Source of the DNA: Mesorhizobium waimense
GTDB taxonomy: Bacteria > Pseudomonadota > Alphaproteobacteria > Rhizobiales > Rhizobiaceae
Direction of reading: 5' to 3'
DNA: 45,928 nucleotides
Assembly (NCBI RefSeq): GCF_003601975.1
Contig: NZ_QZWZ01000046.1
Span: 1 to 45,928 of the forward strand
Below, piece after piece: positions 1-7,564 of the stretch. The notes under the pieces were generated by a model, which did no database searches, was not told where the DNA came from, and saw only the letters and a program-made list of their open reading frames with translations. Positions within the stretch are counted from its first letter, which is position 1, and each line of letters starts with the position of its first letter. A program made the position numbers and the translations under genes.

Positions 1-90
1 GGGCAGGCGCAGCCCGATGCCAATTACCAGAGGATCGTCAGCAAGATCGGCAAGGCTCCCCCGCAGTACCCGGACATCGACGACGAGTGA
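1..90 (+). CDS. 3' end of an unidentified gene
   Basis: Frame 1 is open from the window edge and ends with TGA at 88-90, giving about 29 C-terminal residues ending in QYPDIDDE. The tail is polar and acidic. I do not recognise the family, and the start lies outside the window. It ends just before a broken IS1-type transposase on the other strand, so it may itself have been cut by that insertion. Confidence 0.35.
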   Translation, partial: GQAQPDANYQRIVSKIGKAPPQYPDIDDE

Positions 91-123
91 CGACGCACCG
101 TGCCGCATCGAAAGGGTGGGTAA

Positions 124-1045
124 TTACGCAGCGACGGCCTTTTTATATGGACCGCGCGTCCCCGGCCTCGGTGCAACGGCGTCCATCATGCCGCAAAGAT
201 CGTCCATCGACCAAAGCGTCTTGGACACGCCAGCCGACTTTGCCGGCGTCATCTTCAGCGTCTTGTGCATTTTTATGAAGTTGTACCAGACGGTATACAG
301 GGCAACCATGTGGACGTGGTTCTCGAACTTCCTTGAGAACGCGTTCGTCAAGCGCGTGAAGCGGCGCATCTGCATCCGCATGGTGAGGTTCTGGCGTTCA
401 ACGTGCGACGTGCTGACGTGCGCCAGATCGGGTTCGCCTTCGATGCGGGTCAGCAGACGGCGGGGCTGTAGCGGCGTTCCTGTGGCACTGCCTTGCCTTC
501 CGGCTCGCCATACATCTTGACCAGCATTGCATAGTCGATGTCGGCCCCAAGGTTTCCTCGACCGCATTGAGATAGGCTTTGTGACCGTCGGTCGTGCGTT
601 GGACGCGATTGGCAAGACGCTCCTTAACGTCATCCATGAAGGCTAGCGCATATTCGCCGTCGCGCCCGCCGACCAGCCACGAAATGATAAGCTTGCTGTC
701 GCTGTCCAGAGCGGTCCATGTCCATGTGTCGCCAGCGCCGTCCACCGGCTTTTTCATGCCGGAAACGTTCTTCTGCTTCGCGGCGCTAAAGCTTCAAATT
801 TCGTAGCACTGAACACGCTTGGACTTCACGTTGCGTACTTCGCGGTCGTGCAGCTCGGCGCAAAATTTGCCGGCATCGACAAGCAGCTTCGACACCGCGT
901 TGATTGACACATCGGCAACGCGGGAGATCGACCGCATGGACGAACCCTCGCAAAGCATCGAGAGGATTTGCACGCGGGTCTGAAGGGGCAGCTTGTTCAC
1001 TTGAAGCGTGGGTAGCCAAAGAATTGCAGATTTGGGTCCAGACAT
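124..1045 (-). pseudogene. IS1-type transposase, broken by one stop and two frameshifts
   Basis: The pieces reassemble into one IS1-family transposase on the minus strand. The N-terminal HTH part (VQILSMLCEGSSMRSISRVA) runs to the CYEI codons near 795. There TGA replaces the TGG expected after VQCYEI, and the same frame then continues with SFSAAKQKNVSGMKK and the catalytic stretch GAGDTWTWTALDSDSKLI. Near 550 the frame shifts (after AVEETLG), and near 470 it shifts again into the C-terminal part DLAHVSTSHVERQNLTMR. What is seen: all parts in the right order, with three disruptions. Inference: an inactive insertion sequence. I could not fix its terminal inverted repeats. Confidence 0.8.
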
Positions 1046-1136
1046 TTCCGAGCGAATTTTACGAGCACATGTTTCGATTGCGCGGTTTGGCGTTCGCTTC
1101 CGATTCGGTAAAGCGGCCGCAATATTTCGCCACCTG

Positions 1137-1366
1137 ACCAACGATATCGTCTACAAGCGCCTTGAAGCTGGCGTCCTAAGAGAGTTGAAGCGGGTCGCAG
1201 TGAAGCAGGCCGCCCCAAGGCGCGGTATTCTCAGAGCCTCACAAAGAATATCGGGTATCCCAAGCTGAAAGAGCATCTTGGCGCAGTCGTTGCCTTCATG
1301 CGGATCAGCAAGTCGTGGGATGGGTCATGAACCTATTGAACGAGCATTACCCTCGTAAGGGCGAGA
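1137..1366 (+). pseudogene. P63C-domain protein remnant
   Basis: Three frames together spell a P63C-type domain: NDIVYKRLEAGVLRELKRV, then NIGYPKLKEHLGAVVAFMR and ISKSWDG, then FMNLLNEHYPR. Frameshifts fall near 1235 and 1325, so no full protein can be made, and the 5' part of the gene is missing. P63C proteins are poorly understood and often sit in mobile or accessory regions. The assignment rests on recalled family motifs, not on a search. Confidence 0.6.
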
Positions 1367-1440
1367 CGCCCATGCAGCCAGTCGCAAGGCGCATGACGCG
1401 CACGGCATTGCCGATGACATCAGCGGGGCGCTTCTGGCCT

Positions 1441-1623
1441 TTAGGTCCGGTTGGCATCGCGAACCACCTTAAAACCAGAAGCTTCCAACGAAGCTAGCGC
1501 CGCATGAGCAAATGTGTGGCAGTTTTCAAACGGGCCATTGCCTTCATGTGCCGTCGCATGGAAGGCGGAAAGAATGCCCTCGAACATGGCGGTCACCGCT
1601 TCGTCCCGGTCTTGGTCTGTCAT
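1441..1623 (-). CDS. small hypothetical protein (60 aa)
   Basis: A short open frame starting with MTDQDRDEAVTAMFEGIL. An AGGAG ribosome-binding site lies five bases before the ATG, which makes translation believable. The sequence is mildly acidic, probably helical, with no signal peptide or membrane segment and no motif I recognise. It stands alone between a P63C remnant and the nifA leader region. It could be an accessory-region protein or a fragment of a longer ancestor. Confidence 0.45.
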   Translation of the reverse strand: MTDQDRDEAVTAMFEGILSAFHATAHEGNGPFENCHTFAHAALASLEASGFKVVRDANRT

Positions 1624-1819
1624 ATCGGCTCCTATGCTTTGCGGTAAGCAAAGGCGGTTTCGCCCCAGGCTTCAAACACGACCGTCGATTTTCTGAATTT
1701 CAAACTGAGAAACTACCCGTTGCGCCGGCGGCTTGACGTGCCGGAACCGCATAAGCAGCAAGATTTTGAGACCGACAAGAGAAATGTATGACCTGATGGA
1801 ATTCTATCAGAGCGCCGAA

Positions 1820-1845
1820 CTATCCTTTCACAGATGAAAGGATAG
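1820..1845. repeat. perfect 11-bp inverted repeat upstream of nifA
   Basis: CTATCCTTTCA, four bases (caga), then TGAAAGGATAG: a perfect 11-bp dyad about 245 bp before the nifA ATG. A related half-site (GACTATCCT) follows near 1853. No T-run follows on the + strand, so a terminator is less likely than an operator for a regulator of nifA. No binding protein can be named from sequence. Confidence 0.6.
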
Positions 1846-2089
1846 CTCGATTGACTATCCTCCCTCGATCCGGTCACTTCATCAACGTGCGGTTGCGCCT
1901 GACAGAAGCCGAGATGGCGGCCGCGCCTTAGGAGGAAAACCAAGACATGCGTCAGGCAATGCCCCGCTTGGCGTGCAATCGGATGGTGGCGCCCCAACTT
2001 CACGTCAGGGCCATTTTCGCGCTTGTCCGCAACGTCGCAGCTGCACCCTGCAACGGGCATTGTTTTCAAAGCGCGAGATCGAGGACGAC

Positions 2090-3865
2090 ATGCATCACAA
2101 CATCGGCAAACCCGAACAAAGTGCCAGAAAGACGCCGTCGTGCGACAAGAACGCGCAAGGGGCTAATGCAAAGCCCGAGACGAACGACGTGATCCCTGGT
2201 GTGCAGCCGTACGAAAGCGCCTTTACCGGGATCTCCGAAATATCGAAAGTACTCGCCGCTCCCTCCCGACTCGAAGTGGCTTTGGCCAAAACTCTCGAGC
2301 TGCTGCGCTCGTTTGTGCAGATGCAACACGGCATCATCTCTTTGTTCAACGGTGACGGCGTACTGGACATTGCCGTAGGCACCGAGTGGGACGAGAGCAG
2401 CGATGAGCGCTACCGCAGGCGCCTGCCGCGCAAGGCAATCGATCAGATTATGACGACCGATACGCCGCTCATCGCCGAGAACATAGCGCTGCATTTGGCC
2501 TTCAGTGCCGCCGATATTGAAATGCTCGGGGCCTCAGACACCGTAGCAGTGTCGTTCATCGGCGTTCCCATTCGCTTGGATGCGAACGTCGTGGGCACCC
2601 TGACCATCGACCGCGCCCTGGACAATGGGTCAAGGTATCCGCCCGATTGTGATGTCCAGCTGCTCACCGTTGTCGCCACCCTGGTGGGACAGACCATTAA
2701 GTTGCATCGTTTGTCCCCCGGCGACCGCGCGCGACCGATGGCGGAGGGGGAACGGTTGCAAAAGCAGCCTGCGCGGGAGCGTAAGAAGGTTTACGTCAAG
2801 GGGATGATTGGCGACAGTCCAGCGCTAAACGCGCTGCTTGAGAAGATAGCGGTGGTTGCCAAGGCAAAGAGCACGGTTCTGATACGAGGCGAATCCGGTA
2901 CCGGGAAGGAATTGGTTGCCAGGGCCCTTCACGAGTTGTCGCCGCGCGCCAAGCGACCCTTCGTCAAACTTAATTGCGCGGCATTGCCTGAAACAGTCCT
3001 GGAATCCGAATTGTTCGGCCATGAAAAGGGTGCCTTCACCAGCGCGTTCAATTCGCGCAAGGGACGGTTTGAGCTCGCTGACAAGGGGACGTTGTTCCTC
3101 GACGAAATCGGCGAGATCTCGGGGTCGTTTCAGGCAAAGCTCCTGCGCGTCCTCCAGGAGGAGGAGTTTGAGCGCGTCGGCAGCAACCTGACCGTTAAGG
3201 TCGATGTTCGCGTGATTGCCGCCACGAACAAGAACCTGGAAGAGGCGGTTGCAAGGAACGAGTTCCGCCGCGACCTCTACTATCGCATCAACGTGGTTCA
3301 CCTGCAGGTGCCGGCGTTACGTGAAAGGCGCAGTGATATTCCGCTCCTCGCGGCTGAGTTTCTCAAGAATTTTAGTGATGAGAACGGCCGTACGCTGACC
3401 TTCGATCCGAGTGCGATTGAGGTACTGAAGAACTGTGAATTTCCCGGCAACATCCGTGAGCTCCAAAATTGCGTGCACCGGGCAGCGGTCTTGGCGGCGG
3501 GCCCATCTATCTTCAGAAAGGACCTTGCCTGCTGCGACGGTCAGTGCTTTGCCGCGGCGCTGTGGAAGGCCTCGCTGCAAGCTGGGCCGATCGTCCCGGT
3601 GCCAGTGAAGTCGAGCACGCCGCCGGCCAACGCCACCGGTTCGGCCGCCCTTGGGGTCCCGCCTCCCATAGGCGAGCAGGCGCCGTTAGCGGCTGCCGGC
3701 GCAGCCCACTTAAATGGCGCGAGGGTGACTGATGCCGATCGTGTCATTGCGGCTATGGAAAAATGTGGCTGGGTCCAGGCAAAGGCGGCGCGCCTGCTTG
3801 GGCTGACGCCGCGCCAGATTGGGTACGTGCTGAGGAAATATGGCATCGAGATCAAGCGTCTGTGA
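2090..3865 (+). CDS. nifA: NifA, nitrogen-fixation activator of sigma-54 promoters (intact copy)
   Basis: 591 aa from the ATG at 2090, which has GAGG nine bases upstream. An in-frame GTG at 1973 would add 39 unusual residues and is less likely. Domains: GAF sensor (about 50-200), AAA+ sigma-54 domain (about 240-475) with Walker A GESGTGKE (267-274) and Walker B GTLFLDE (333-339), and a C-terminal Fis-type HTH (about 560-585). The linker has Cys449, Cys461, Cys481 and Cys486, exactly the C-X11-C-X19-C-X4-C signature of oxygen-sensitive rhizobial NifA. The sigma-54 contact loop reads GAFTSA instead of the usual GAFTGA (314-319). I see no convincing sigma-54 promoter or NifA site upstream, but a perfect inverted repeat lies at 1820-1845. 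Since the copy at 14.9-16.6 kb is broken, this is the only intact NifA here. Confidence 0.93.
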   Translation: MHHNIGKPEQSARKTPSCDKNAQGANAKPETNDVIPGVQPYESAFTGISEISKVLAAPSRLEVALAKTLELLRSFVQMQHGIISLFNGDGVLDIAVGTEWDESSDERYRRRLPRKAIDQIMTTDTPLIAENIALHLAFSAADIEMLGASDTVAVSFIGVPIRLDANVVGTLTIDRALDNGSRYPPDCDVQLLTVVATLVGQTIKLHRLSPGDRARPMAEGERLQKQPARERKKVYVKGMIGDSPALNALLEKIAVVAKAKSTVLIRGESGTGKELVARALHELSPRAKRPFVKLNCAALPETVLESELFGHEKGAFTSAFNSRKGRFELADKGTLFLDEIGEISGSFQAKLLRVLQEEEFERVGSNLTVKVDVRVIAATNKNLEEAVARNEFRRDLYYRINVVHLQVPALRERRSDIPLLAAEFLKNFSDENGRTLTFDPSAIEVLKNCEFPGNIRELQNCVHRAAVLAAGPSIFRKDLACCDGQCFAAALWKASLQAGPIVPVPVKSSTPPANATGSAALGVPPPIGEQAPLAAAGAAHLNGARVTDADRVIAAMEKCGWVQAKAARLLGLTPRQIGYVLRKYGIEIKRL

Positions 3866-3994
3866 AAGGACTTTGAAGCGAAAGGGACAAATCAAGCGTT
3901 GGTGGTTTGGGGGAGCCCGAGCCGCTCCGTCGCGTGCATTTGAGAAGGTCTGCATGCTGAACCAATTGAGGGGTGCGCGTCATGATCGAGGGCG

Positions 3995-5165
3995 GCGCCA
4001 CGGCACGCCCGCATCCTTCAGGTCCTGCATAATCCGAGATATGCCGGCGCCTTCGTCTACGGTCGAACGCGTGGACGGCCCCGGGCCGGGCGGCGGCGTT
4101 TCGCAGATCAAGGTGGATATGGCTCGGTTCGTCATGCCCGACATGCATCCAGGTTATATCGCCTGGGAGTGCTTTAGGGCCAACTAGGAGCGTCTCACGA
4201 CCAATGCACAAGCCTATGGAATGCAGCGCCGCGCCGGACCGGTGCGCGAAGGCAGCGCCTTGCTCCAGGGCCGCGTTCTCTGCGGCCCTGTGCGGCGAGC
4301 GCATGGGAGTTGATTATAGCCAAGAGCACGGCAAACCCGTCCCGACCTATATCTGCCAGGAGACCGCCACCCGTCGTGGCGGCAAGGTATGCCAGTCCGT
4401 GCCCGGCAAAGTCGTCGACCCCGGGTGGGTGCATTGCTTGTCGAGCTGATGACGCCGATGACCCTTGACGTCACCCTGGAGCGGACGCGTCATGACGCCG
4501 AGCTCGCCCGGCGCCGCTACATGAAGGTCGATCCCGCCAATCGCCTCGTTGCCGACACTCTCGAGGCCGAGTGGAACGAGAAGCTGCGGCTCCACACCGA
4601 CGTCGTCGAAGACTATGAACGACGCGCGCCCGAGGAAGCCGCTGCCCTCGATGCCGAGACGCAGCAACGCGTCCGCGATCTTGCCGAGCAGTTCCCGCGG
4701 ATCTGGAGCGATGCCCGCGTCGACGTCCGCGAGCGCAAGCGCATCCTGCGGCTGCTGGTCGCCGAGTTCACCCTGGTCAAGGCCGAGAGGATTATCGCAA
4801 ACGTGCGACTATCCGGCGGGGCGACCCGCACCTTGACGCTGGGGGAGCGGCCTTTGCCGATCGCCCAGATCCGCAAGTTCAAGCCTGAATTCGTCGCAGA
4901 GGTCGACCGCTTGCTCGACCGTCATTGCGATCGCGAGATCGCCGAGATCTTCAATGAACGATGCCTGTCAACCTGCTCACCACCCAGGAAGTGGCCGAAC
5001 ACTTCGCGATCGCCGAGACCACGGTGCATCAATGGGGGCGCCAGGGCTCATCACCAAAGTCTGCAGCGACAATCTCAACCGTGGTCTGCGGGATACTCCT
5101 TCCGGCCTCACGATTATCAAAGGCCGCCCGGGCCCGAACGCCGTTCCCGCCCGCCGTGCCTTAAT
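3995..5165 (+). pseudogene. large serine recombinase, 3' part, heavily decayed
   Basis: The frames reassemble the C-terminal half of a large serine recombinase. In order: RILQVLHNPRYAGAFVYGRT (about 4010), KVDMARFVMPDMHPGYIAWE (about 4110), the zinc-ribbon region with VLCGLCGERMGVDYSQEH (about 4270-4330), a long coiled-coil region (about 4450-4960), and a C-terminal HTH with TTQEVAEHFAIAETTVHQWG (4978-5038). A TAG interrupts after WECFRAN near 4185, and there are several frameshifts. The N-terminal catalytic serine domain is absent, so it cannot recombine DNA. The 3' end runs straight into a tyrosine recombinase remnant. Confidence 0.75.
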
Positions 5166-5193
5166 TACCGCTCCATCAACCGGACAGGACTCA

Positions 5194-5300
5194 TTATGAA
5201 ACATTCAACCCAGCGCTATTTGCAGATGACGCCGGATCTCCTCGAGGCGGCCAGCGAGCGCTTTGCACCGTACGCGATGGAGGCCGACCATGACGGATAA
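5194..5300 (+). pseudogene. C-terminal stub of a tyrosine recombinase
   Basis: About 34 codons containing TQRYLQMTPDLLEAASERF, the region around and after the catalytic tyrosine of a tyrosine recombinase; everything before it is gone. Its stop overlaps the start of the next recombinase gene by 11 bp, an arrangement typical of elements with two or three adjacent recombinase genes (RIT-like, recombinase in trio). The left junction with the serine recombinase remnant is near 5190. Confidence 0.6.
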
Positions 5301-6261
5301 AAACCTCCTTGGTCCGTGGATTCGTCGGTTTCTACTGGAACATCTGGTCGCCGAGCGCAATCTTTCCCGCAACACCCAAGCCAGCTACCGCGACACGCTG
5401 GCTCTGTTGCTGCCGTTCGCCAGCAAACAGGGAGGCTATGCCATCGATCGCATGACCGTCGAAGAGCTGACGCCGGAAGTCGCCCGTAAGTTCCTGGACC
5501 ATCTGGAACGTGATCGCCGATGCAGCGATGCAACCCGCAACCAACGGCTTGTGACCATTCATTCACTGGCACGCTTCATCGGCACGCGGTCGCCGGTCCA
5601 CCTGGCCTGGTGTTCCGAGATAAGGGCAATTCCATTCAAGAAGACCGCAAAGGCCGCGATCGGATATCTCGAAGAGGCCGAGATGGATGCGCTTCTCGGT
5701 CAACCCGACAGGCGTACGGCTCTGGGCGCGCGCGACCATGCTCTGCTGCTATTCCTGTACAACAGCGGTGCTCGCGCGGATGAGGCAGCAAAATTGAAGG
5801 TCGGCAATCTTCAACTGGGCGCGTCTCCTTCAGTGCGTCTTCATGGCAAGGGGAACAAGATCCGGATCTGCCCATTGTGGCCAGCGACGGCAACATCGCT
5901 GGCCCGCCTGGTGATCGATCGGGATAAAAGCGATGCAGTCTTTCTGGGGCGGATGAAGGAGCCTCTGACGCGGTTCGGAATACACCGCGTCGTGACGCAA
6001 TATGCTGCCATGGCAAGCAAAGCCGTTCCGACCCTGACCAGGAAGCGCGTCAGCCCCCATACGATTCGGCACACGACAGCCGTCCACCTCCTGCGTGTAG
6101 GTGTCGATATCAACACGATCCGCGTTTGGCTGGGCCATGTGTCGTTGGACACCACCCACATCTAAGCCGAGGTGGATCTGGAAATGAAGGCCAAGGCGTT
6201 GGCCAAGGTTGATATCAGCAGCCTGAAAAAGCCCCACGTCAACGATCCCTGCCGTCATTGA
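5290..6261 (+). pseudogene. tyrosine recombinase with a stop codon in place of the catalytic tyrosine
   Basis: From the ATG at 5290 a phage-integrase-type recombinase reads through its core-binding domain (NLSRNTQASYRDTLALLLPF) and catalytic domain, with Arg in YNSGARADEAAKL and the box HTIRHTTAVHLLR, then LGHVSLDTTHI. The next codon is TAA at 6163-6165 where family members have the nucleophilic Tyr (HIYAEV). The same frame continues AEVDLEMKAKALAKV and ends at TGA 6259-6261. So one base change removes both the nucleophile and about 31 residues. It is probably the last gene of a recombinase trio. Without the tyrosine the product cannot cut DNA. Confidence 0.8.
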
Positions 6262-6306
6262 TGGCATTCCTGAAAGCATTGTAGGCAATTGCCATCGCCG
6301 TTCTTC

Positions 6307-6388
6307 TTATGTGGCGGCTTGGGCCGAGGAAATCACCGAGAGCCTTGGCTCACCCTGCAGCCGCAACATAAATCTGGCCGCAACATAA
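6307..6388. repeat. short repeats beside the recombinase gene, possible element end
   Basis: CCGCAACATAA occurs twice in direct orientation, at 6361-6371 and 6378-6388, within a segment bounded by CTGCAG on each side. A near-perfect inverted copy (TTATGTGGCGG) lies at 6307-6317. The arrangement suggests recombinase-binding sites at the end of the tyrosine-recombinase element. That function is inferred only from position. Confidence 0.4.
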
Positions 6389-6738
6389 CGACTGCAGCCA
6401 TAGCCGCCGGGATGGACGGCGCGGTACTGCGAGCATTAAGCGTGACGCCCGGCTTCTTCAGTTCCAGCGCCAGCCCCGCCCATTCGGCTCCCGAAGCCGC
6501 CGCAGGCCCTGCTTCACCCCGCCCTGGCGAACAGCCGACTCTCAAGCGCGTCGTCGGTCAGCTCGCCCGGCAGCGGCCAGTTCAACCCCGCCGCAACTGC
6601 TCGCTTCAGATTATTATCCTGCACGGCGCTGCGTGCTATGCCCAGCCTCTGGGCGATCTCTCGGGCGCTTGTTCCGTCACCCGCAAGCCGCAGCATCTGT
6701 CGTAAATGTCTCATGGTCAGCCTTCTCTTTGCCGGCAT
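6385..6738 (-). pseudogene. IS21-family IstA transposase, N-terminal fragment
   Basis: Starts MPAKRRLTMRHLRQMLRLA, followed by a helix-turn-helix (GTSAREIAQRLGIARSAVQD) and LPGELTDDALESRLFARAG, typical of the start of IS21-type IstA. After a frameshift near 6520 the sequence continues ALELKKPGVTL, then (again shifted) YRAVHPGGYG, and stops near 6390. The catalytic DDE region and istB are missing, so the element is dead. Its outer end is marked by the repeat cluster at 6808-6903. Confidence 0.7.
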
Positions 6739-6807
6739 TACGCGTCTCTTGTTCCAAAGGACCGTCATTGCCAAAGTTGCTGACCCAGGTGCTCCTTCTC
6801 AGGCTTC

Positions 6808-6903
6808 ACAGTGGCCGGATATTAATCGGAATGGTGGCCAGCTTCACGTCGGAACGGCGGCCGGCTTCAAGCTGGAATGCCCGGCCGGATACGTCGGAAT
6901 TTG
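6808..6903. repeat. IS21-type terminal repeat cluster
   Basis: Four imperfect copies of a unit of about 22-24 bp, built on GGCCGG...CGGAAT, follow each other: near 6811, 6834, 6857 and 6880 (for example GGCCGGATATTAATCGGAAT and GGCCGGATACGTCGGAAT). IS21 elements carry such multiple repeats outside istA as transposase-binding sites, and here they lie between the istA start and the likely element tip. Confidence 0.55.
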
Positions 6904-6914
6904 CACGTAAACCT

Positions 6915-7194
6915 TTCCGTCGTCGGTGCGCTCGATGATGCCTGCTCACAATCAGCGAAATGCGCAATGATGCCCCAATCGATCAGCCCGGACACATCGT
7001 CATGCACGCGCTTCCAGGTGCTCGATCAGCTCCCACCGCTTGGGGCTGATCACCGTGAACAGCTGCGAGGGCGAACTGAATGTGAAGGTTCCGAAGGGAT
7101 ACCCGTTCGCATGGCCTTCTTTGCGTGCGCGCTCGATGGACTCTACCAGAACGGCATCGGCATCGCTGCGGACCCGGACAAGCGCTGTTTTCAT
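6915..7194 (-). pseudogene. TumA-like HTH antitoxin remnant
   Basis: Starts MKTALVRVRSDADAVLVESI and contains FSSPSQLFTVISPKRWELIE, a pattern found in HTH antitoxins of the TumA type. After a frameshift and apparent internal deletion near 7010 it continues KRVHDDVSGLIDWGII, then a further shift gives ERTDDGKVYVQIPTYPAG. The middle of the winged-helix domain is missing, so it is not functional. No intact toxin gene (TumE) is present upstream. The family call is from motif memory. Confidence 0.45.
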
Positions 7195-7513
7195 GACTGC
7201 TATCGCCTCAAAGAAGCCGCTGAAGCCTTTGCCCGGGAAGCAAAGTCAAACCAACAAATCCACATCTGTCCTGCCTTGCGGGAGGAGGAGTTTGACTGAC
7301 CTTGACCGGGGGAATTTGAAGTGACCCGCGGGGACACATCGCGCATGGTCCAGCTTCGGGATGGACTGCATTCTTGTCGTTGTCGAGCTGATCAGCTCGG
7401 AGACGCCATCGCGCATCTGCGAGATAGATGCGACGCAGCCTGGCGGCCGAGCCCGATCTTGTAGCGCGGCCGCCGACACTATCGCCGACGAGCACGCCAG
7501 GTACGACGATCTC
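7195..7513. other. no gene recognised
   Basis: About 320 bp between the antitoxin remnant and the hairpin that follows the ABC exporter. Open frames are short, overlap each other and show no motif or ribosome-binding site. It may hold decayed transposon or toxin sequence. Confidence 0.3.
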
Positions 7514-7548
7514 GTCGGCCTCAACCAGATGGAACGGTTGAGGCCGAC
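7514..7548 (-). terminator. strong hairpin after the nifB-to-ABC exporter operon
   Basis: GTCGGCCTCAACC and GGTTGAGGCCGAC form a perfect 13-bp stem around a 9-base loop, 17 bp beyond the stop of the last exporter gene. No T-run follows in the minus direction, so it is either a poor intrinsic terminator or a 3' mRNA-protecting structure. Its place at the end of seven co-directional genes supports the end of the operon here. Confidence 0.55.
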
Positions 7549-7564
7549 AACAGCCGACTATACA

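Noticed and set aside
2011..2024. Possible sigma-54 promoter for nifA
   Set aside because: Only the GG-N10-GC spacing fits; the -24 half lacks TGGCAC and no TGT-N10-ACA site was found.
1973..2090. GTG start of nifA adding 39 residues
   Set aside because: No good ribosome-binding site and no NifA-like residues before the ATG at 2090, which has GAGG upstream.
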